From: Collinsella aerofaciens
Lineage (GTDB): Bacteria > Actinomycetota > Coriobacteriia > Coriobacteriales > Coriobacteriaceae
DNA: 5,693 nucleotides
Reading direction: 5' to 3'
Assembly (NCBI GenBank): GCA_030826265.1
Contig: JAPJOH010000049.1
Location: forward strand, 1-5,693
Both the position numbers and the translations under genes were made by a program. How positions within the stretch are numbered: position 1 is the stretch's first letter; every line of letters begins with the position of its first letter. The notes beneath the pieces were generated by a model, which was given only the letters and a program-made list of their open reading frames with translations, was not told the DNA's origin and did no database searches. Positions 1 to 4,573 of the stretch are shown one piece after another.

Positions 1-79
1 GATTGAACCGTTTACCCGAGGGGCGTCTCTCGTACGGATCGTTCGCCCGCGGCACTCCCGTTGCGGGGATTGCGCGAAC

Positions 80-96
80 GTTGCAAGGCCTGCAAC
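80..96. promoter_or_regulatory. Candidate operator upstream of the GntR gene
   Basis: A palindrome GTTGCA-N5-TGCAAC lies at 80-96. It is nested in a wider inverted repeat, ACGTTGC (78-84) with GCAACGT (102-108). A further CGTTGC occurs at 59-64, exactly 20 bp before the one at 79-84. The palindrome overlaps the place where a -35 box would sit for the -10 at 117-122, which fits a repressor site. GntR-family regulators often bind palindromes in their own promoters, so autoregulation by the next gene is the natural guess, but it is inference only. Confidence 0.4.
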
Positions 97-113
97 CTGC
101 GGCAACGTGGTTT

Positions 114-122
114 TGTTATGAT
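114..122 (+). promoter_or_regulatory. Extended -10 promoter element for the GntR gene
   Basis: The bases TGT-TATGAT form an extended -10 (TG-N-TATGAT, five of six matches to TATAAT). No good -35 is visible 16-18 bp upstream, as is common for extended -10 promoters. It would start transcription near 129, giving a short leader before the ATG at 155. Confidence 0.4.
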
Positions 123-154
123 GAAAGCTAACCGACACCGTGAGAGAAAGCCCC

Positions 155-553
155 ATGAGCCCGCTTGAGTCGTTCGAAATAGATTACAGCAGCGGCCTGC
201 CCGTATGGATACAGGTGAAGAACCGCATCGCCTATCTCATAGGCTCGGGCGCCTACGTTCCGGGCGACCGCCTGCCCACGGTGCGCGCGCTGGCCGTGGA
301 CCTGGACATCAGCTACAACACGGTGAACCGAGCCTACATGGACCTCGAGCGCGAGGGCTATATCTCCACCCGCAAGGGCAGGGGAACATTCGTGGCCGAG
401 CGCCATTCCGTGGGCGCCGACCTGGCTGCGAACAGCCCGGTGGAGCTGCTGGTGGACGACATGATCCGCGCCTGCGCCAACGCCGGCCTCGCCGACGACG
501 ACATCATCGCCATGGTGGCCGCCCGACTGGCAAACAAGAAACTCGCGCACTAG
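155..553 (+). CDS. Short GntR-family (YtrA-type) transcriptional regulator
   Basis: A 132-aa DNA-binding protein. Residues 8-80 form a GntR winged helix-turn-helix: the opening LPVWIQVKNRIAYLI, then PGDRLPTVRALAVDL, the recognition region ISYNTVNRAYMDLEREGYI and the wing TRKGRGTFV. These are hallmark GntR blocks. Only about 50 residues follow, predicted helical (SPVELLVDDMIRACANAG), which matches the short dimerisation tail of the YtrA subfamily rather than a ligand-binding FadR, HutC or MocR domain. The ATG at 155 was chosen because the protein then begins where such regulators usually do and purine-rich GAGAAAG lies a few bases before it; a GTG at 140 in the same frame would add five residues. 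YtrA-type genes usually precede ABC-transporter genes. None follows here, so its target is unknown; it may control its own promoter. A hand-counted line (421-480) is 68% GC, typical of a high-GC host. Confidence 0.9.
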   Translation: MSPLESFEIDYSSGLPVWIQVKNRIAYLIGSGAYVPGDRLPTVRALAVDLDISYNTVNRAYMDLEREGYISTRKGRGTFVAERHSVGADLAANSPVELLVDDMIRACANAGLADDDIIAMVAARLANKKLAH

Positions 554-576
554 GCGCGCGCCCGCCCGACGTGCCG

Positions 577-667
577 TTACCGATCGGGAACAACAGCGCG
601 AAAACCTCTTGACCGTTCCCGATCGGTAATAGTGTTCTCAAGTCGCTGGGTTCATCCCGAACGGGAA
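577..667. promoter_or_regulatory. Three-copy palindromic operator array upstream of the hipBA remnant
   Basis: Three copies of a near-palindrome TTaCCGATCGGgAA lie at 577-590, 616-629 and 654-667. The first two stand in opposite orientation and form a perfect 15-base inverted repeat (577-591 with 615-629). The third (ATCCCGAACGGGAA) differs at three positions. Centres are 39 and 38 bp apart. A possible -35, TTGACC, is at 609-614 beside the second copy, though no convincing -10 follows at the right distance; the third copy lies just before the hipB-like start at 674. HipB-type antitoxins repress their own operon by binding several spaced palindromes, so this is most likely the old autoregulatory region. 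The binding protein is inferred. Confidence 0.65.
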
Positions 668-673
668 CGCGGT

Positions 674-802
674 ATGAATCGAATACTCTCGGCAGGTGAC
701 TTTGGCGCGATCGTTCGTGCGCGACGGAAACAGCTCGGTTATTCCCAGCACCAGCTTGATGCTGTACAACTATTTGATCAGCAATTGCGGCGCGCATCTT
801 AA
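674..802 (+). pseudogene. hipB: HipB-like antitoxin, N-terminal remnant
   Basis: A small reading frame of 42 codons starts at ATG 674 and stops at TAA 800. Residues 9-31, including FGAIVRARRKQLGYSQHQL, match the first helices of the XRE/Cro helix-turn-helix in HipB-type antitoxins, which usually run to about 70-100 aa. The similarity stops near residue 30 (about 755-766). The last 11 or so codons, VQLFDQQLRRAS, are simply HipA-coding DNA read in the wrong frame. The rest of the helix-turn-helix, including the recognition helix, is therefore missing and the product cannot be a working repressor. It sits directly behind the three-copy operator, as an antitoxin gene would. The family call rests on a short segment and on the HipA remnant that follows. 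Confidence 0.6.
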
Positions 803-1166
803 AAACTATTCGCTTGCCTGGACTGGCTCCAACTCCGTGCGCTTTGTTCCGGCCTATGATCTTGTGTCGACAGCGGTGTACGACGGTCGGTGCGGAGCCA
901 AACTGAGTCGCAGCATGGGCCTGCGCGTGGGGGAACACCTGAATATCGACAAGGTGAATGCCGACGACTTCGACCTGCTTGCGAAAGAGCTGAGGCAGCC
1001 AGCTTGGCAGGCTGCGGACGAGCGTGCGCGCTTGCGACATGAGCTGCCCGATGCGCTGCGGCGTGCGGCGGAGCAGGCGGTATGCTCGGGCTTCGGCGAG
1101 GAAGCCGATGCATTGGCCGACCGCATCCTTTTCGGCGCCAAAGTTCGCATGAAGGCGTTCGGCTAG
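696..1166 (+). pseudogene. hipA: HipA-family serine/threonine kinase toxin, C-terminal remnant
   Basis: The open frame from GTG 696 encodes 156 aa, but true homology begins only near residue 22 (about 759); the first 20 residues are the HipB-coding DNA read in another frame. HipA proteins normally have some 300-440 aa, so only the last third survives. Visible kinase parts are the catalytic loop NYLISNCGAHLKNYS (residues 25-39) and the metal-binding segment VPAYDLVST (51-59), followed by a typical HipA tail, SRSMGLRVGEHLNIDKV and a helical end. Measured against E. coli HipA (catalytic D309, N314, metal-binding D332), the spacing is exact, with G32, N37 and D55 here, but the catalytic aspartate is glycine (GGC at 789-791). 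The N-lobe and ATP-binding loop are gone. The remnant is inactive by two independent criteria. The hipA frame is +1 relative to the hipB remnant, pointing to an internal deletion with its junction near 755-766. Confidence 0.8.
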
Positions 1167-1181
1167 CACATCGTAGATGAC

Positions 1182-1201
1182 CCTTCTATCTCCTTCTATC
1201 T
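1182..1201. repeat. Tandem 10-bp repeat
   Basis: CCTTCTATCT occurs twice back to back (1182-1191 and 1192-1201), followed by CC. It probably arose by slippage; no function is evident. Confidence 0.8.
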
Positions 1202-1224
1202 CCGATCCGGCATAGTTTATTCTA

Positions 1225-1259
1225 TTGATTGTCGCAAGACATTGTGATAATGTGACAAT
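1225..1259 (+). promoter_or_regulatory. Candidate promoter with 13-bp-spaced half-sites for the molybdoenzyme operon
   Basis: An extended -10 candidate TGT-GATAAT lies at 1243-1251 (five of six matches to TATAAT). TTGATT at 1225-1230 is a possible but closely spaced -35. Laid over it are ATTGTC (1228-1233), ATTGTG (1241-1246) and the inverted GACAAT (1254-1259), starting exactly 13 bp apart. ATTGTCGCA and TGTGACAAT (1251-1259) form an inverted repeat with one mismatch. A regulator covering the -10 would be positioned to repress. It does not match the FNR or CRP consensus well. The leader to the ATG at 1389 would be about 130 bases. Confidence 0.4.
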
Positions 1260-1377
1260 ATCGAGATTGGCCAATACGAGGATTAACAAGGGGGTATCCC
1301 GAAGGCCAAGCGAGGGGAGCGGAGGTGCGCACTACGTTTTCCCGAGCAGCTTTCTCCAGGGTATCCTGATGATCTTT

Positions 1378-1386
1378 GAGGAGGAG
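1378..1386 (+). promoter_or_regulatory. Strong ribosome binding site for the molybdoenzyme
   Basis: GAGGAGGAG lies directly before ATG 1389, with AGGAGG at 1379-1384 four bases from the start codon. It fixes this start, which also places the Tat motif properly near the N-terminus. Confidence 0.85.
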
Positions 1387-1388
1387 AT

Positions 1389-3920
1389 ATGTCAGGAAAC
1401 GAACGCCCACATTCTGGGTTCACGCGCCGAAGCTTTCTCAAGACGACTGCCGTTGCGGCCGGTCTGGCCGCGGTCGGTACCGCCGCAACGCCGTCGCTCC
1501 AGGCCTTGGCGGCAAATTACGAGTCAGGTCAGGATGAAACGAAGAGCGAACATGTATTCTGCGGAGTCTGCCGCGGCAATTGCTCTGGCACTTGCAAGCT
1601 CAACGTCCATGTTCGCGATAACAAAATCGTAAAGACTTCAAAGCGCAAATTCAATTCCTTTCCGAACGGCGAGATCGATAGGATTTGTCTGCGTGGTTTA
1701 AGTCACCCCTACAACGTTTACGGTCCGAACAGGATCCAATATCCCTTGAGGCGTGTCGGAGATCGAGGCGCGGGAGAGTGGGAGCGCATCAGCTGGGATG
1801 AAGCTGTGACTGAAATTGCTGAAAAATGGCAGGCGATACGAGAGAAGTACGGCGACCAGGCAATTGCTTACACGCGAGGATCGGGCAATATGGGAACGAT
1901 CAGCGGCGTTGCTTCTCCCATGTTCAATGTTTTCTTCAATAAGATCAATGCAACGCAGATCAAGATTGCTCGTGATCAGGCAAATACGCGTGGCGTCAAT
2001 CGCGTTGTAGGCAGCCTGGGCGATTGGGTTCTTAATGATCCTTCGGACTTCAAGAATGCTAAAACGCTATTTGTCTGGGGAGCCAATATCACAGATGCCC
2101 AGATGCACGATTGGCATTTCATAGCGGAAGCTCAAGAATCAGGTACGAAGCTGGTGGTTATCGATCCAGTTTTAACGCAATTAGCTGCTAAAGCAGACAA
2201 ATGGGTGCCGATACAGCCAGCAACCGATGCTGCGCTCGCGTTGTCTATGATGTATGTGATGGTGAGTGAGGAGCTTGAGAACAGGCCGTTTCTCAAGGAG
2301 CACACGTGCGCTCCGTTTCTAGTCAGAGAAGATACAGGGAAATTCCTTCGCATGAGTGATCTTGGGGTGGAGCCGACTGTTATCGAGGTAAGCAGAGAGC
2401 AGGTTTCGGCCGCCTCAAGTTCTAACAAGGGCGCCGCTGTTGGCCAGGGTTCGACGATAACGAAGATTGTAGACCAGCCGGCGGTGCTCGAATTCGACGG
2501 AAAGCCGGTCGGAGCTGATGATGCCAAGGACCCCAGGCTAAGCGGAACGTATAACTTTAACGGGGTCACTTGTCGTACCGCATACGATCTTCTCGTTGCC
2601 GATATCATGGACTATTCACCGGAAGCGGCCTCGAAGATATGCGATATCCCCGCTGATACTATTATCGAACTGGCCCATATGGCGGTGGATGGTCCGTGCA
2701 TTCATCGACTCGGCTGGGGATCCAACTCATACACGAATGGCGTGCACGCCGCCCATGCCAATATAACCATGGCGGCTTTAACGGGGCAAATAGGTTATCC
2801 GGGTGCGGGTACCGGTATTGGTGATTTTAAACCCTGTTGGGGCATCAATGCTTTGGTAAAGGGCATGACGGCTGCAAAATATCCCATGATATCGGCGCTG
2901 TTTTTGCCCGAAATAATGCGTACTGGTAAGTATAAAGGACAGGATTATCCTATTAAGTCGCTCTACGTTTATTCAGGGAACCCCGTTTGCAATCAAGTAA
3001 ACACTAATGAATACCTACGCGATATTGTAGGAAATCTCGATTTTCTCGTCGTTGCCGATTATACGTTTACCGATACGGTCAAGTATGCCGACATCGTTCT
3101 TCCAGCTGCGCATTGGTTCGAGCAACAAGATGTGATTGCCATTTCGGCCACGCAATGCTTTATCTATAGTGAAAAAGCGATTGATCCTTTGTACGAGTCG
3201 AAGTCTGACTTGGATATCCTTCGCCTATTTGCCGAAAAGATGGGCCATCCTGACTTGCTTTCTCTTTCCGATGACCAATACATGGCACAGGTCATCAATA
3301 CGCCGGCTTTGGAAAAGCTAGGTATAACCTGGGAAAACGTGAAAAAGAACGAAGACATGTATTGGTATCCAAGCAAGCCTTGGATACCGTGGGAGAATGC
3401 CGAATTCAAAACTCCTTCTGGGCGAATGGAGTTCTATGTAGAGAATCCGACCGTTCAGTTTGATATGGGGCAAGAATTCGATGTTGAACGCGAACACTTG
3501 CCGCGGTATTTCAATCCGACTGAGGCGTACCAAGGAAGTCCTGCCTGGGATAAATACAAGCTCATTCTTTTGAGCGAACGTCCAAGATTCCGCGTGCATT
3601 CCATGTGGTCTGACAACCAGTACCTGCGCGAGCTCGACCCCGAGCCGACTATCAAAATGAATCCCGTCGATGCTGGCGAGCGCAATATAGCAGATGGCGA
3701 CTATGTGGAAGTGTACAACGATCGCGGCCACTGCGTTGCGAAAGCCATCCTTAACGATGCCGTTCGTCCCGGATGTACGGTGTACCCGAAAAGCTGGCAG
3801 CAAAACCAATTCAAAGCCGGATCGTGGTCGGAATTGCTGACTTCGGTCTACGATCCAGTTGGGGTGAATGAGAGCTATTTCGACAATCTGGTCGAGATTC
3901 GTGTCTGGAATGAGGGGTGA
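1389..3920 (+). CDS. Tat-exported molybdopterin oxidoreductase, DmsA-like catalytic subunit
   Basis: An 843-aa DMSO-reductase-family enzyme, close to full length for DmsA. It opens with a twin-arginine signal, TRRSFLK (residues 12-18), a hydrophobic stretch and a likely cleavage after ALA at 39-41, so it acts outside the membrane. The [4Fe-4S] site is C58-x2-C61-x3-C65-x34-C100, followed by LRG with Arg102 where other members have Lys. Bis-MGD-binding blocks include GWGSNSYTNG (442-451), ALTGQIGYPGAGTG and ADIVLPAAHWFEQQD. The C-terminal dinucleotide-binding domain spans about 723-840, with RVHSMWSDNQYLRELDP and NDRG as in DmsA. It should take electrons from the ferredoxin subunit encoded next and reduce an unknown acceptor. 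Oddly, the molybdenum-ligand loop reads RDQANTR (195-201), with Ala198 where DmsA has its ligand serine. Two hand-counted lines are 40% and 43% GC (2941-3000, 2881-2940), far below the flanking genes, suggesting transfer. The family is certain; the substrate is unknown. Confidence 0.93.
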   Translation: MSGNERPHSGFTRRSFLKTTAVAAGLAAVGTAATPSLQALAANYESGQDETKSEHVFCGVCRGNCSGTCKLNVHVRDNKIVKTSKRKFNSFPNGEIDRICLRGLSHPYNVYGPNRIQYPLRRVGDRGAGEWERISWDEAVTEIAEKWQAIREKYGDQAIAYTRGSGNMGTISGVASPMFNVFFNKINATQIKIARDQANTRGVNRVVGSLGDWVLNDPSDFKNAKTLFVWGANITDAQMHDWHFIAEAQESGTKLVVIDPVLTQLAAKADKWVPIQPATDAALALSMMYVMVSEELENRPFLKEHTCAPFLVREDTGKFLRMSDLGVEPTVIEVSREQVSAASSSNKGAAVGQGSTITKIVDQPAVLEFDGKPVGADDAKDPRLSGTYNFNGVTCRTAYDLLVADIMDYSPEAASKICDIPADTIIELAHMAVDGPCIHRLGWGSNSYTNGVHAAHANITMAALTGQIGYPGAGTGIGDFKPCWGINALVKGMTAAKYPMISALFLPEIMRTGKYKGQDYPIKSLYVYSGNPVCNQVNTNEYLRDIVGNLDFLVVADYTFTDTVKYADIVLPAAHWFEQQDVIAISATQCFIYSEKAIDPLYESKSDLDILRLFAEKMGHPDLLSLSDDQYMAQVINTPALEKLGITWENVKKNEDMYWYPSKPWIPWENAEFKTPSGRMEFYVENPTVQFDMGQEFDVEREHLPRYFNPTEAYQGSPAWDKYKLILLSERPRFRVHSMWSDNQYLRELDPEPTIKMNPVDAGERNIADGDYVEVYNDRGHCVAKAILNDAVRPGCTVYPKSWQQNQFKAGSWSELLTSVYDPVGVNESYFDNLVEIRVWNEG
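3912..3920 (+). promoter_or_regulatory. Ribosome binding site inside the stop of the upstream gene
   Basis: GAGGGGTGA overlaps the molybdoenzyme stop codon (TGA 3918-3920). It sits too close to GTG 3917 to serve it, but 5 bases before GTG 3926, which is in the same frame. This argues for 3926 as the main start of the ferredoxin subunit and for translation coupled to the upstream gene. Confidence 0.5.
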
Positions 3921-4555
3921 GCACTGTGGTAAAAGAACGGCTCGGAATGACGATAGATACTAAGCGTTGCATAGCATGCAATTCATGTGCAGTCGCTTGC
4001 AAGATAGAAAATAATCTTCCTAACTTCAATTGGTGGAACCGGGTGATGACGGTCGGCGGCAATCACATGGATGCACCTTCAGGGATGTACCCGAATCTTG
4101 AAATGTACAACATAACGCTTGCCTGTCAGCATTGCGAAAACCCTGCGTGCGTGAAGGTGTGTCCGGTAGGGGCGACTTACAAGGATGAGGAAACGGGAGT
4201 CGTGCGTCAAGACTATGACAAGTGTATCGGTTGTCGTATGTGCATGGCGGCCTGCCCTTACACGGGTGTGCGCTCGTTCAACTGGGAAGAGCCGAGGTAT
4301 CATCTTGAATTCTCCGTCGGAGACTCCGATGTGCCTGGGCATCAGAAACATGTTGTAGAAAAATGCACCATGTGCTGGCATCGGCTTGCTAAGGGGTTAG
4401 CGCCTGCATGCGTTGAGGCTTGCTCTGCCCGTGCTCGGCATTTCGGGGATTTAAACGATCCTGACTCTGACGTCTCTCGCCTTATTCGCGAACGCGGATA
4501 CCAGCAATTGCTGCCGGAGCGCGGAACGGAACCGTCCGTTTACTACCTCGTTTAG
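3917..4555 (+). CDS. Four-cluster 4Fe-4S ferredoxin subunit (DmsB/PhsB/NrfC-like)
   Basis: A 212-aa electron-transfer subunit counted from GTG 3917, which overlaps the upstream stop as GTGA. GTG 3926 has a better-placed ribosome binding site and would shorten it by three residues. All sixteen cysteines for four [4Fe-4S] clusters are present: C18-C21-C24-C28, C70-C73-C78-C82, C103-C106-C109-C113 and C150-C153-C165-C169. The order, the x4 gap in the second group and the wide x11 gap in the fourth are the classic pattern of DmsB-type subunits. There is no signal peptide, as expected for a partner co-exported with the Tat-signal catalytic subunit. It should carry electrons from the NrfD-type membrane subunit to the molybdoenzyme. 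Base composition rises along the gene: hand-counted lines are 40% GC (3961-4020), 60% (4141-4200) and 50% (4441-4500), between its two neighbours. Confidence 0.93.
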   Translation: MSTVVKERLGMTIDTKRCIACNSCAVACKIENNLPNFNWWNRVMTVGGNHMDAPSGMYPNLEMYNITLACQHCENPACVKVCPVGATYKDEETGVVRQDYDKCIGCRMCMAACPYTGVRSFNWEEPRYHLEFSVGDSDVPGHQKHVVEKCTMCWHRLAKGLAPACVEACSARARHFGDLNDPDSDVSRLIRERGYQQLLPERGTEPSVYYLV

Positions 4556-4560
4556 CTTGG

Positions 4561-4566
4561 AAGGAG
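4561..4566 (+). promoter_or_regulatory. Ribosome binding site of the nrfD-type gene
   Basis: AAGGAG lies seven bases before ATG 4574, a normal spacing. Only 18 bases separate the ferredoxin stop from this ATG, so no separate promoter is expected between them. Confidence 0.8.
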
Positions 4567-4573
4567 AACTATC

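Larger units (their letters stand above)
1167..1388. other. Gene-free promoter/leader region before the molybdoenzyme operon
   Basis: These 222 bases hold no gene I can support. They contain a tandem 10-base repeat (1182-1201), a promoter candidate with evenly spaced half-sites (1225-1259), two short GTAT-loop palindromes (1291-1300 and 1357-1368) and the ribosome binding site of the next gene. I see no clear factor-independent terminator after the hipA remnant. Confidence 0.6.

Noticed and set aside
57..67. CCCG-TTG-CGGG hairpin as a terminator of an upstream gene
   Set aside because: The stem is only four pairs and no T-run follows; it is better explained as part of the GTTGC half-site cluster.
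577..629. The 15-base inverted repeat as a transcription terminator for the GntR gene
   Set aside because: The arms are 23 bases apart, no T-run follows, and a third copy of the same palindrome downstream shows it is a repeated binding site.
1225..1238. An FNR box (TTGAT-N4-ATCAA) in the operon promoter
   Set aside because: Only the first half-site matches; the second half reads GCAAG instead of ATCAA.
504..1289. A 261-aa open frame on the minus strand
   Set aside because: It runs antisense across the GntR end, the operator array and the hipBA remnant, shows no recognisable domain, and looks like a by-product of high-GC codon bias.
1225..1632. A 135-aa plus-strand frame overlapping the molybdoenzyme start
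   Set aside because: It crosses the promoter/leader and the Tat-signal region in another frame, lacks a ribosome binding site and resembles no family; the gene at 1389 has a strong ribosome binding site.
1389..3920. A catechol dehydroxylase of the Dadh/Hcdh type
   Set aside because: Those enzymes, as I recall them, are around 1000 aa. This 843-aa protein has DmsA-like signatures and a DmsABC-style gene order with an NrfD anchor.
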